A stretch of DNA of 64,000 nt from Pseudomonas khavaziana. GTDB lineage: Bacteria; Pseudomonadota; Gammaproteobacteria; Pseudomonadales; Pseudomonadaceae. The stretch spans positions 1-64,000 of the forward strand of contig NZ_JAHSTT010000011.1 of assembly GCF_019145205.1 (NCBI RefSeq), given 5' to 3'. Numbering within the stretch: the stretch's first letter is position 1; each line of letters begins with the position of its first letter. Made by a program: the position numbers and the translations under genes. The notes under the pieces were generated by a model. The model was not told the DNA's origin and made no database searches. It saw only the letters and a list, made by a program, of their open reading frames with translations. This document shows positions 25,131 through 33,469 of this stretch, one piece after another.

Positions 25131-25943
25131 TCAGCGAGCGGCGCCCAGTTGGCCTTTCTCGTCGGAGAATACGATTTCCACCCGGCGATTCTGTGCGCGG
25201 CCTCGTTCGGAGGCGTTGGCTTCTACCGGATACTGATCGCCATAACCCTGGACCTCGATACGCTTGTCATCGATACCCAGGTCCATCAACAGGTCCGCCA
25301 CCGATTGGGCACGGTCGCGGGACAGCTTGAGGTTTTCCTGCTCGCCCCCGGTGTTGTCGGTGTAACCCTCGACGCGCACCCGACGCTTGGGGTTGAGTTG
25401 CAGGAACTGCACGATCTTCAACACCGTGCGATTGGCCGAGTTGGCCAGTTCCGCTTCGCCGGTGTCGAACAGCACATCTCCCAGCGTCATCACCAGGCCA
25501 CGGTCGGTCTGGGTGGTGAGGCTGGCAATTTGTGCTTCAACCCACTTGCCCTGTTGCTGCACGCTGGCCAGTTTGTTTTCGCGCAGGGCCAGTTGCAGGC
25601 GCTGGCGTTCCAATTCGAGTTGGGTGCCGCGTTCTGCGTTGAGGCCTTGCTCGGTGTGTTCACGGGCGATGGCGCTGTAGCGCTGGCTCAGATAGGCGTA
25701 ATGCACCACATCGGCGCCGCTGCCCCAGTAGCTGGACAAGCGATCGGCACGGGCCAGGGATTCGCCGGCGCGGATCACATCCTTGGGGGCGAAGCGCAGC
25801 ACGTTGGCGTCCTCCTTGACCTTCTGGAAGTCATCGCCGGCCTGTTGCAACGCCTGCTCGCTGCTGGGTTGGCTGGCGCAACCGCCCAATGCCGCACTGC
25901 CCAGCAGCAACACGCAGCCCAAACCACGGATCATCGGGCTCAT
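25131..25943 (-). CDS. OmpA family lipoprotein
   Basis: A 270-residue outer-membrane-type lipoprotein. The signal ends in the lipobox LGGC near residue 22. A helical middle region rich in Gln and Arg (RQRLQLALRENKLASVQQQ) is followed by an OmpA C-terminal peptidoglycan-binding domain with GYTDNTGGEQENLKLSRDRA near residue 195 and ASERGRAQNRRVEI near the end. It overlaps the DUF4398 gene by 4 bp (ATGA), so the two are translationally coupled. It probably links the outer membrane to murein. Confidence 0.93.
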   Translation of the reverse strand: MSPMIRGLGCVLLLGSAALGGCASQPSSEQALQQAGDDFQKVKEDANVLRFAPKDVIRAGESLARADRLSSYWGSGADVVHYAYLSQRYSAIAREHTEQGLNAERGTQLELERQRLQLALRENKLASVQQQGKWVEAQIASLTTQTDRGLVMTLGDVLFDTGEAELANSANRTVLKIVQFLQLNPKRRVRVEGYTDNTGGEQENLKLSRDRAQSVADLLMDLGIDDKRIEVQGYGDQYPVEANASERGRAQNRRVEIVFSDEKGQLGAAR

Positions 25944-26302
25944 TGCGCGTCTCCCAACTGCAGCTGCTTACGCAAGCGGGTGATGCGGGTATTGAGCACG
26001 TTCAATTGTTCCTGGCTCTTGGCGGTGAGCACTTTAGCCTCGGCGAGACGCGCATCCAGCTCAGCCTGTTCGGACCGCATACGCGCGCGCTTGTAGGATT
26101 GGTCGGCCATGTTGGCCTTGGCCCTGGCGAATTTTTCTTCGGCCAGTTTCAGCTCGGGCGATTCGTCGGCGTTGACCCCGACCGCGGTGGCTTGCTCCAA
26201 GGCTTGCTGGGTCAGGCGCATTTGTTCATTCGGCGCAGGATCGGTTGCACATCCCGCCAGAGCGACGACGGAGAGGGCCGCGAAAAGAGGTCGAAAAATC
26301 AC
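25940..26302 (-). CDS. DUF4398 domain-containing lipoprotein
   Basis: A 120-residue lipoprotein with lipobox LAGC at residue 18 and a DUF4398 helical domain (PELKLAEEKFARAKANMADQ) after it. Its stop overlaps the start of the OmpA-family gene. Genes for DUF4398 and OmpA-type proteins commonly pair, which suggests one envelope complex. Confidence 0.9.
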   Translation of the reverse strand: MIFRPLFAALSVVALAGCATDPAPNEQMRLTQQALEQATAVGVNADESPELKLAEEKFARAKANMADQSYKRARMRSEQAELDARLAEAKVLTAKSQEQLNVLNTRITRLRKQLQLGDAQ

Positions 26303-26311
26303 TGTAAATCC

Positions 26312-27127
26312 CTACTGTGTTGGGGTGCCGACAGGCTGTTGCAGTTGCGCCTTCCAGCGCTCCAGATTGCGCTGCAGCGCGGCTTGCGCGACACCGGACG
26401 CGGGCAATTCTGTCATCTTTTTCGCCAACTGTCCGCGCAGCCATGGATCATTGCACGCCGAGTTGTGGGAAATCGCCAGGTACAAGCCGGGCTGATCGAC
26501 AGGCATCTCATGGGCGACCAGATCGTTATTCATGCCCAAGGTCTGGGCCATGGCCATGCCGGAATAGCGCCCGGCCAGCACGTAATCCACCTCACCCAGC
26601 AACAATTTCTGGAATGCCGGCGTCAGATTGGGCAGGCGTTGCAGGCTGAGCTGCTGGCCGGCGAAGGCTTCGAATTCAGCGCTCAAGCGGGCGCGTTCCG
26701 ATACCGCGCCTTTGTGGCCGTGCAGGTCCGCCACTGTGGTGTAGGCCAGGGGGGAATCCTTGCGTGTCCAGACCAGGTAATCGGTCTGCATCAACGCCGG
26801 ATGGATGTAGTCGAAGTTGTCCAGTTCACCGAGGTTCAACGGCGCGTCGGCGAGGATGTCCATGCGCCCGCTGCGCGCTTCATCCAGGGCCAGGGAGCGT
26901 TTGCCGCCGTAGAGCAGGTCGATTTTCAGCCCGAGCTCTTTGCCCACTTGTTGCAGCACCTCGGCGGTAGCGCCGATCAGATGCGTCGGGTCCTGGGGAT
27001 CACGCCACAACAAAGGTGGTGCATCCGGGCTGCCGGTGATCACCAGGCGCTCGCACTTGCCGGCGGCCAGTGACAGGCTCGGCAGCAGCACAAGGCCCAG
27101 CAGTACAGTCCAGGGGCGCAGCTCCAT
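26312..27127 (-). CDS. Periplasmic solute-binding family protein (amino-acid type)
   Basis: A 271-residue protein with a signal peptide ending SLA-AG near residue 20, then a type II solute-binding fold (PTHLIGATAEVLQQVGKELGL near residue 53, GRMDILADAPLNLGEL near residue 90, and the hinge-region segment FQKLLLGEVDYVLAGRYSG). I use the ATG at 27127, with AAGGA 8 bases upstream; the frame extends further through a REPIN but that is not coding. No permease or ATPase gene is adjacent, so it is an orphan binding protein or sensor. It is 9 bp upstream of the DUF4398/OmpA pair and likely in the same operon. Confidence 0.88.
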   Translation of the reverse strand: MELRPWTVLLGLVLLPSLSLAAGKCERLVITGSPDAPPLLWRDPQDPTHLIGATAEVLQQVGKELGLKIDLLYGGKRSLALDEARSGRMDILADAPLNLGELDNFDYIHPALMQTDYLVWTRKDSPLAYTTVADLHGHKGAVSERARLSAEFEAFAGQQLSLQRLPNLTPAFQKLLLGEVDYVLAGRYSGMAMAQTLGMNNDLVAHEMPVDQPGLYLAISHNSACNDPWLRGQLAKKMTELPASGVAQAALQRNLERWKAQLQQPVGTPTQ

Positions 27128-27151
27128 GGCATGTTCCTTCGTAAAGTTCTT

Positions 27152-27251
27152 GGTAGGAGCGAGCTTGCTCGCGAAAAACGTCAACGATAACGCGTGCTTT
27201 CTGAATAAATGCATCGCCTGGGAGTTTTTCGCGAGCAAGCTCGCTCCTACA
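27152..27251. repeat. Family B REPIN
   Basis: GGTAGGAGCGAGCTTGCTCG and CGAGCAAGCTCGCTCCTACA frame about 60 bp between the solute-binding gene start and the etfA terminator. Confidence 0.93.
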
Positions 27252-27256
27252 GGGAA

Positions 27257-27284
27257 TAAAAAAGCCCGGTCACAAGACCGGGCT
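27257..27284 (-). terminator. Intrinsic terminator of etfBA
   Basis: On the minus strand AGCCCGGTC pairs with GACCGGGCT around TTGT and is followed by TTTTTTATT, 23 bp after the etfA stop codon. Confidence 0.9.
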
Positions 27285-27306
27285 CTTTATAAGTGAAGCG
27301 GCTGGA

Positions 27307-28236
27307 TTAGACCAGCTTCTCCAACTCAGGTACGGCTTCGAACAAGTCCGCCACCAGGCCGTAATCGGCAACCTGGAAGATCGGCGCTTCTTCGTCCTTG
27401 TTGATCGCAACGATCACCTTGGAGTCCTTCATACCGGCCAAGTGCTGGATCGCGCCGGAGATACCGACGGCGATGTACAGCTGTGGCGCAACGATCTTGC
27501 CGGTCTGGCCGACCTGCATGTCGTTGGGTACGAAGCCTGCGTCGACGGCTGCGCGGGAAGCGCCGACCGCAGCGCCCAGCTTATCGGCCAGGGCGTACAG
27601 GTGCTTGAAGTTGTCACCGTTCTGCATGCCGCGGCCGCCGGAAACGACGATCTTGGCAGCCGTCAGCTCAGGGCGATCCGACTTGGCCAACTCTTCGCCA
27701 ACAAAGCTGGACGTGCCAGCGTCGTGGGCAGCGGAGACGGCTTCAACGGCGGCCGAACCACCTTCGGCGGCAACCGGATCGAAACCGGTGGCGCGCACGG
27801 TGATGACTTTGACCGCAGCGTTGGACTGTACGGTGGCGATGGCGTTACCAGCGTAGATCGGGCGCTTGAAAGTATCGGCGCTTTCTACCGAGATGATCTC
27901 GGAGATCTGGTCAACGTCCAGCTGCGCGGCAACCCGTGGCAGGATGTTTTTGCCGTTGGAGGTGGCGGCAGCCAGGATGTGGCTGTAGCCAGCGCCCAGC
28001 TCTGCAACCAGCGGCGCAACGTTTTCTGGCAACTGATGCGCGTAGGCGGCATTGTCAGCGTTCAGGACTTTGCTCACGCCCGCGATTTTCGCAGCGGCTT
28101 CAGCCACGGCGCCAGCGCCCTGGCCAGCAACCAATACGTGGATATCACCACCGATTTTCGCAGCGGCAGCCACGGTGTTGAGGGTGGCCGGGGCCAGCAC
28201 CTTGTTATCGTGTTCGGCGATTACGAGGATAGTCAT
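27307..28236 (-). CDS. etfA: Electron transfer flavoprotein subunit alpha
   Basis: A 309-residue EtfA. The N-terminal half is the alpha/beta domain (MTILVIAEHDNKVLAPATLNT) and the C-terminal FAD-binding domain has VVSGGRGMQNGDNFKHLYALAD, GFVPNDMQVGQTGKIVAPQLYIAVGISGAIQH and INKDEEAPIFQVADYGLVADL. With EtfB it takes electrons from acyl-CoA dehydrogenases and passes them to ETF:quinone oxidoreductase, encoded divergently at 29504. It lies 2 bp after etfB and is followed by a terminator. Confidence 0.97.
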   Translation of the reverse strand: MTILVIAEHDNKVLAPATLNTVAAAAKIGGDIHVLVAGQGAGAVAEAAAKIAGVSKVLNADNAAYAHQLPENVAPLVAELGAGYSHILAAATSNGKNILPRVAAQLDVDQISEIISVESADTFKRPIYAGNAIATVQSNAAVKVITVRATGFDPVAAEGGSAAVEAVSAAHDAGTSSFVGEELAKSDRPELTAAKIVVSGGRGMQNGDNFKHLYALADKLGAAVGASRAAVDAGFVPNDMQVGQTGKIVAPQLYIAVGISGAIQHLAGMKDSKVIVAINKDEEAPIFQVADYGLVADLFEAVPELEKLV

Positions 28237-28238
28237 GA

Positions 28239-28988
28239 TCAGATCACCTTCGCTTCGTTTTTCAGTTTCTCGACCAGTTCAGCCACCGACTTGACCTTGA
28301 TGCCCGCGCTGCGTGCTGCCGGCGCTTCAACCTTGACGGTCTTGTTGGTGGAGGCGGTGGAAACGCCCAAAGCATCAGGAGTCAGCACTTCAAGAGGCTT
28401 CTTCTTGGCTTTCATGATGTTTGGCAGGGACGCATAGCGCGGCTCGTTCAAACGCAGGTCGGTGGTGACGATGGCCGGCAGTTTCAGGGAAACCGTCTGC
28501 GCGCCGCCGTCGATTTCACGGGTCACCGCGACGCTGTCGCCGTTCACTTCGACTTTCGAAGCGAAGGTGCCCTGGCCGTAACCGGTCAGTGCGGCCAGCA
28601 TCTGGCCCGTCTGGTTGTTGTCGCTGTCGATGGCTTGTTTGCCGAGGATCACCAACTGAGGCTGTTCCTTGTCGACAACGGCCTTGAGCAGCTTGGCAAC
28701 CGCCAGGGAGGTCAGTTCTTCGGCGGATTCGACCAGGATTGCGCGGTCGGCGCCCAGGGCCAAAGCGGTACGCAGCTGCTCTTGGGCAGTGGTCGGACCG
28801 ATGGACACCACGACGATTTCAGTCGCAACACCTTTCTCTTTCAGGCGTACGGCTTCTTCCACAGCGATTTCGCAGAAAGGGTTCATCGACATCTTGACGT
28901 TAGCAAGGTCGACGCCGGAATTGTCCGCCTTGACGCGAACTTTCACGTTGTAATCGACAACGCGTTTGACAGCTACAAGAACCTTCAT
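28239..28988 (-). CDS. etfB: Electron transfer flavoprotein subunit beta
   Basis: A 249-residue EtfB. MKVLVAVKRVVDYNVKVRVK opens the protein, CEIAVEEAVRLKEKG is near residue 38, and the AMP-binding loop ILGKQAIDSDNNQTGQMLAALTGY lies near residue 115. It forms the ETF heterodimer with the alpha subunit. The gene starts the operon etfB-etfA and is divergent from ETF-QO across 515 bp. Apart from the promoter and PsrA-like site at 29355-29399, I see only a GC-rich stretch (29160-29185) in that gap and no gene. Confidence 0.97.
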   Translation of the reverse strand: MKVLVAVKRVVDYNVKVRVKADNSGVDLANVKMSMNPFCEIAVEEAVRLKEKGVATEIVVVSIGPTTAQEQLRTALALGADRAILVESAEELTSLAVAKLLKAVVDKEQPQLVILGKQAIDSDNNQTGQMLAALTGYGQGTFASKVEVNGDSVAVTREIDGGAQTVSLKLPAIVTTDLRLNEPRYASLPNIMKAKKKPLEVLTPDALGVSTASTNKTVKVEAPAARSAGIKVKSVAELVEKLKNEAKVI

Positions 28989-29354
28989 GGATTCCTCGTT
29001 ACTCTCCGGTGAAAAGAAAGTCGCCTAGGCGAACCTGGCGGTTGATGCTCATCGGCACACAAGGGCACCTCCAAAGACTTCGGCAGTGGCCTTGCACACG
29101 GGAAGTGACGACCGTTCGTCAGTGGTGACTGAGAGGTCATTCTTTATCGCGGCGTGTAAACTGCGCCCCATTGTTCGGGGGCGCGTCACATTTTTACCTT
29201 GGGCCGGCCTTTGGACGTGCTCTTGAAACCTGCAGTCTGCCTACGGGAAGCGCAAAACCGACCGTATCTTGACCGGAACGCCTATTCTGGTCAATACGGC
29301 AAAATGGTCAGTCATAAGCCCCGTTGCTTTGATTTACCTAGGCTGCGGGCAATT

Positions 29355-29369
29355 CAAACAAACGTTTGT
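29355..29369. promoter_or_regulatory. PsrA-like operator upstream of the ETF-QO gene
   Basis: CAAAC-N4-GTTTG at 29355-29368 fits the published PsrA consensus (G/C)AAAC-N2-4-GTTT(G/C), and ACAAACGTTTGT is a perfect 12-bp palindrome. PsrA is a TetR-type sensor of long-chain acyl compounds that represses beta-oxidation and ETF genes in P. aeruginosa. The site touches the -35 region below, so repression is expected. Confidence 0.7.
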
Positions 29370-29370
29370 A

Positions 29371-29399
29371 TTGGACGCTGCCAGTGGTCTATATATAAT
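29371..29399 (+). promoter_or_regulatory. Sigma-70 promoter of the ETF-QO gene
   Basis: TTGGAC and TATAAT are separated by 17 bp. Transcription would start near 29406, giving a leader of about 100 nt. Confidence 0.8.
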
Positions 29400-29503
29400 G
29401 CGCCACCTAGAGAGACAGGTGGGTGCTGCCGTTGAGCAGAACCCCGCCGAACCTCCACCCATTAGAAAAAAAAGCCTGTTGAGCCTTGAGTAGGAGATAG
29501 CCT

Positions 29504-31168
29504 GTGGAACGCGAATACATGGAATTCGACGTGGTCATCGTCGGCGCTGGCCCGGCTGGCCTGTCTGCCGCCTGCCGCCTGAAGCAGAAGGCCGCCGAAG
29601 CCGGTAAGGAAATCAGCGTCTGCGTGGTCGAGAAAGGCTCCGAAGTCGGCGCCCACATCCTCTCCGGTGCCGTGTTCGAACCCCGGGCCCTGAACGAACT
29701 GTTCCCGGACTGGAAAGAGCTCGGCGCCCCGCTCAACACCCCGGTGGTGCGTGACGACATCTATGTACTGCGCAGCAGCGATACCTCCACCAAGGTTCCC
29801 GACTTCTTTGTGCCCAAGACCATGCACAACGAAGGCAACTACATCATTTCCCTGGGCAACCTGTGCCGCTGGCTGGCCCAGCAGGCCGAGAACCTGGGCG
29901 TGGAAGTCTACCCAGGCTTCGCCGCTCAGGAGGCGCTGTTCGACGAGAACGGCGTGGTGCGCGGGATCATCACCGGTGACCTCGGCGTCGACCGCGAAGG
30001 CAAGCCCAAAGAAGGCGTATACACCCCGGGCATGGAATTGCGTGGCAAGTACACGCTGTTTGCCGAAGGTTGCCGTGGCCATATCGGCAAGCAGTTGATC
30101 CAGCGCTTCAACCTGGACAGCGACGCCGACGCCCAGCACTACGGTATCGGCCTGAAGGAAATCTGGGAAATCGACCCGGCCAAGCACCAGCCAGGCCTGG
30201 TGGTGCACACCGCCGGTTGGCCGCTGGACATCATGAGCGCCGAGAACACCGGCGGTTCGTTCCTCTATCACCTGGAAAACAACCAGGTGGTGGTCGGCCT
30301 GATTGTCGACCTGTCCTACAGCAATACCTTCCTGTCGCCCTTCGACGAGTTCCAGCGCCTCAAGCACCACCCGGTACTGGCCCAGTACCTGGAAGGCGGC
30401 AAGCGCGTCAGCTACGGCGCCCGCGCCATCTGCAAAGGTGGCCTGAACTCGCTGCCCAAGATGGTCTTCAAGGGCGGCGCGCTGATCGGCTGCGACCTCG
30501 GCACCCTGAACTTCGCCAAGATCAAGGGCAGCCACACTGCGATGAAGTCCGGCATGCTCGCCGCCGATGCGGTTGCTGATCGCCTGTTCGCCGAATCCGA
30601 GGGCGGTGACGAGCTGACTGCGTATGTCGATGGCTTCAAAGCCAGCTGGCTGTATGAGGAATTGTTCGCCACCCGTAACTTCGGCCCGGCGATGCACAAG
30701 TTCGGCCCGATCATCGGCGCCGGCTTCAACTGGTTCGACCAGAACATCCTCGGCGGCAAGATGCCGTTCACCCTGCACGACACCAAGCCGGACTACGCCT
30801 GCCTCAAGCTGGCCAAAGACTGCAAGAAAATCGACTACCCCAAACCCGACGGCAAGCTGAGCTTCGACAAACTGAGCTCAGTGTTCATCTCCGGTACCAA
30901 CCACGAAGAAGAGCAGCCTTGCCACTTGAAGTTGAAAGACCCGAGCATCCCGATCGGCACCAACCTGCCGCTCTACGATGAACCGGCGCAGCGCTACTGC
31001 CCGGCCGGCGTGTATGAAGTGATCACCAAGGAAGACGGCGAGAAGCGCTTCCAGATCAACGCCCAGAACTGCGTGCACTGCAAGACCTGTGACATCAAGG
31101 ACCCTTCGCAGAACATCATCTGGGTGACACCGGAAGGTGCGGGTGGGCCGACTTACCCGAATATGTAA
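29504..31168 (+). CDS. Electron transfer flavoprotein-ubiquinone oxidoreductase
   Basis: A 554-residue ETF:ubiquinone oxidoreductase. The N-terminal FAD loop is VVIVGAGPAGLSAACRL near residue 10. The C-terminal 4Fe-4S ferredoxin-like domain has ligands in YCPAG and CVHCKTCDIKDP. It is a monotopic inner-membrane protein that passes electrons from ETF to ubiquinone. The start is the GTG at 29504, with TAGGAGATA upstream; an ATG five codons on would also keep the FAD loop. It is a single-gene transcript with its own terminator. Confidence 0.97.
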   Translation: MEREYMEFDVVIVGAGPAGLSAACRLKQKAAEAGKEISVCVVEKGSEVGAHILSGAVFEPRALNELFPDWKELGAPLNTPVVRDDIYVLRSSDTSTKVPDFFVPKTMHNEGNYIISLGNLCRWLAQQAENLGVEVYPGFAAQEALFDENGVVRGIITGDLGVDREGKPKEGVYTPGMELRGKYTLFAEGCRGHIGKQLIQRFNLDSDADAQHYGIGLKEIWEIDPAKHQPGLVVHTAGWPLDIMSAENTGGSFLYHLENNQVVVGLIVDLSYSNTFLSPFDEFQRLKHHPVLAQYLEGGKRVSYGARAICKGGLNSLPKMVFKGGALIGCDLGTLNFAKIKGSHTAMKSGMLAADAVADRLFAESEGGDELTAYVDGFKASWLYEELFATRNFGPAMHKFGPIIGAGFNWFDQNILGGKMPFTLHDTKPDYACLKLAKDCKKIDYPKPDGKLSFDKLSSVFISGTNHEEEQPCHLKLKDPSIPIGTNLPLYDEPAQRYCPAGVYEVITKEDGEKRFQINAQNCVHCKTCDIKDPSQNIIWVTPEGAGGPTYPNM

Positions 31169-31183
31169 GTCGTTCGCTTAACC

Positions 31184-31215
31184 AAAAAAGGCTCCCGAGA
31201 TGGGGGCCTTTTTTG
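31184..31215 (+). terminator. Intrinsic terminator after the ETF-QO gene
   Basis: AAAAAAGGCTCCC pairs with GGGGGCCTTTTTT around GAGAT, with a final T run. The A run on the left suggests it also works on the other strand. Confidence 0.9.
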
Positions 31216-31234
31216 TGGGCGGCATCGATCAACA

Positions 31235-31334
31235 TGTAGGAGCGAGCTTGCTCGCGAAAAACGTCAACGATAACGCGTACTGTCTGAATGAATGTGGCGT
31301 CTATTAGTTTTTCGCGAGCAAGCTCGCGCCTACA
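31235..31334. repeat. Family B REPIN
   Basis: TGTAGGAGCGAGCTTGCTCG and an inverted partner with one change (CTCGCGCCTACA) frame about 60 bp just after the AraC-type gene stop. Confidence 0.92.
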
Positions 31335-31342
31335 GTGGGGTG

Positions 31343-32236
31343 TCAGGCGGCCCGCTCTTCACCAGGGTTACGCAGGAAATAGCGCTTGTACTCGCGACTG
31401 AACTGCGACGTGCTCTGATACCCCACGCTATGCGCCGCCTGCGCCACACTCATCCCCTCTACCAGCAGCAACTGCTGGGCTTTCAACAACCGCAGGCGCT
31501 TGAGGTACTGCACCGGCGACAACAAGGTGCAACGCTTGAAATGCTCATGAAAGGTCGAGGCACTCATATGGGCATAACCGGCCAACGTCTCAATATTCAG
31601 CGGCTCGGCGTAATGGGCATGCAGGTGGTTCAATGACGTGGCGATTCGCGAAAACTGCCCCTGCTGTTCCACCAGCGCACGCAGCACATCCGCCTGTGGC
31701 CCACGCAACGCGGTGAACAACAATTCGCGCACCCGCGCCGGGCCCATGATCCGGCTTTCCAGCGGATCGTGCAGACACTGCAACAGTCGCTCGACACACC
31801 CGCGCATAGCGTCGTCCAGCACCACCGAACTCATCGACTCCAATGTCTGCGCCGTCGGCGGTGGTCCGCCCTGCATGCCCATGGCAATGACCAACTCCCC
31901 CAGCACCACCCGATCGATACCCACCGTCACGCCTAACAACGGCGCGCCAGGCGCCATGGCAAAGGTTTCGCATTCGAACGGCACCGGCATCGCCTGGACC
32001 AGATAATGCCCGGCACCATACTCCAGCGTTCTCGGGCCAAGGTAGGCGACCTTGCTGCCTTGGGCCACGAACATCAGGCTTGGCTCATAAATCTGCGGCC
32101 CCCGCGCCACGTCGCAACTGGCACGCAGCACCTGCACACCCGGCAGGTAAGTCGGGGAGAAACCGTCGCGGGGCGCAAGCCCCTCAATCAGGGACACCAG
32201 CGTGGCGTTGGCGTCGAGATGGCGGGTCAACAACAT
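31343..32236 (-). CDS. AraC family transcriptional regulator
   Basis: A 297-residue regulator. The N-terminal half is an AraC_N-type arm (GLAPRDGFSPTYLPGVQVLRA, VGIDRVVLGELV), and the C-terminal AraC domain has two helix-turn-helices: IETLAGYAHMSASTFHEHFK near residue 218 and SVAQAAHSVGYQSTSQFSREYKR near residue 267. I use the ATG at 32236 because the longer frame begins at a TTG without a ribosome site. Divergent from the zinc alcohol dehydrogenase across 180 bp, which is probably its target. Related regulators activate aldehyde or alcohol detoxification genes. Confidence 0.92.
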   Translation of the reverse strand: MLLTRHLDANATLVSLIEGLAPRDGFSPTYLPGVQVLRASCDVARGPQIYEPSLMFVAQGSKVAYLGPRTLEYGAGHYLVQAMPVPFECETFAMAPGAPLLGVTVGIDRVVLGELVIAMGMQGGPPPTAQTLESMSSVVLDDAMRGCVERLLQCLHDPLESRIMGPARVRELLFTALRGPQADVLRALVEQQGQFSRIATSLNHLHAHYAEPLNIETLAGYAHMSASTFHEHFKRCTLLSPVQYLKRLRLLKAQQLLLVEGMSVAQAAHSVGYQSTSQFSREYKRYFLRNPGEERAA

Positions 32237-32416
32237 GGCAAAAAACTTCGTGAACAAGGGATGAGAACATCATCGCAGGTCTGACGGCGAATACATCCAA
32301 AGCAATGCCAGTCCCGGACGAATAGGCATGAGACTCGGAGCATTTGCCATGTTCGCGTCCAGGGCCGGCGCGCAGAATGCGCCGCCTCACCAGTCCAAGC
32401 TTTAGCGAGGTTTAGC

Positions 32417-33469
32417 ATGTACACCGCCATCGGTTACGCCGCCCAGTCGGCCACCACTCCCCTCGCCCCCATGTCGTTTGAACGCCGCAGCCCGCGCGTA
32501 GATGACGTGGCCATCGAGATCCTCTACTGCGGCGTCTGCCATTCCGACATCCACCAGGCACGCAACGAGTGGGGCATCGCCGTTTACCCGCTGATGCCGG
32601 GCCATGAGATTGTTGGCAAGGTCACCGCTGTCGGCGCCAACGTGACCGCACATAAAGTCGGCGACCTGGTCGGCGTCGGCTGCATGGTCGATTCGTGTCG
32701 CCACTGCGAAGCCTGCCAGTCAGACCTCGAGCAATACTGCCTCGAAGGCCCGACCATGACCTACGCCACCCCGGACCGTGTGGACGGCAGCAACACCATG
32801 GGTGGTTACTCCGACAGCATCGTGGTCAGCGAACATTTCGTGGTGAAGATCCCGGCCAAGCTCGACCTGGCCAGCGCCGCGCCGATCCTGTGCGCAGGCA
32901 TCACCACCTACTCGCCGCTCAAACACTACGGTGTGAAGGCTGGCGACAAAGTCGGGATTCTCGGCATGGGTGGCCTGGGCCACATGGGTATCAAGTTCGC
33001 CAAGGCCATGGGCGCCGAAGTGACGCTGTTCACCCGCTCCGCGAGCAAGGCCGAGGAAGGCCGTCGCCAAGGCGCCGATCATGTGATCGTGTCCACCGAC
33101 GCCGAGCAGATGAAAGCCGCGGCCGCGCACTTCGACTTCCTGCTCGACACCATTCCGGTGCAACACGACCTGAACCCCTACCTCGATGTACTGCGCTTTG
33201 ACGGTGTGCATATCCTGGTAGGCCTGATCGAACCGGTGGACCCGCCCGTCAATGCCGCCAAGCTGGTGCTGGGCCGTAAAGTGCTGGCCGGTTCGCTGAT
33301 CGGCGGTATTGCCGAAACCCAGGAAGTCCTGGATTTCTGCGCCGAGCACAACATCACCTGCGACATCGAAATGCTCGACATCCGTCAGATCAACGAGGCT
33401 TACGCACGCATGATCGCGGGTGACGTGAAGTACCGCTTTGTCATCGACATGGCGAGCCTGAAAGCCTGA
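32417..33469 (+). CDS. Zinc-dependent NAD(P)-linked alcohol dehydrogenase (YahK/cinnamyl-type)
   Basis: A 350-residue medium-chain dehydrogenase. Catalytic zinc ligands are in CGVCHSDIH near residue 38 and GHEIVG near residue 62. The structural zinc site is in CRHCEACQSDLEQYC near residues 95-109. The Rossmann loop GILGMGGLGHMGIKFAKAMGA is near residue 180. The pattern fits the cinnamyl-alcohol-dehydrogenase-like group (YahK), which reduces aldehydes with NADPH. The AraC-type gene is divergent. The gene ends immediately before the convergent IclR stop. Confidence 0.94.
   Translation: MYTAIGYAAQSATTPLAPMSFERRSPRVDDVAIEILYCGVCHSDIHQARNEWGIAVYPLMPGHEIVGKVTAVGANVTAHKVGDLVGVGCMVDSCRHCEACQSDLEQYCLEGPTMTYATPDRVDGSNTMGGYSDSIVVSEHFVVKIPAKLDLASAAPILCAGITTYSPLKHYGVKAGDKVGILGMGGLGHMGIKFAKAMGAEVTLFTRSASKAEEGRRQGADHVIVSTDAEQMKAAAAHFDFLLDTIPVQHDLNPYLDVLRFDGVHILVGLIEPVDPPVNAAKLVLGRKVLAGSLIGGIAETQEVLDFCAEHNITCDIEMLDIRQINEAYARMIAGDVKYRFVIDMASLKA

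Noticed and set aside
29462..30778. 438-codon minus-strand frame opposite ETF-QO
   Set aside because: A shadow frame in GC-rich sequence, as the plus strand encodes a complete, clearly recognisable ETF-QO.
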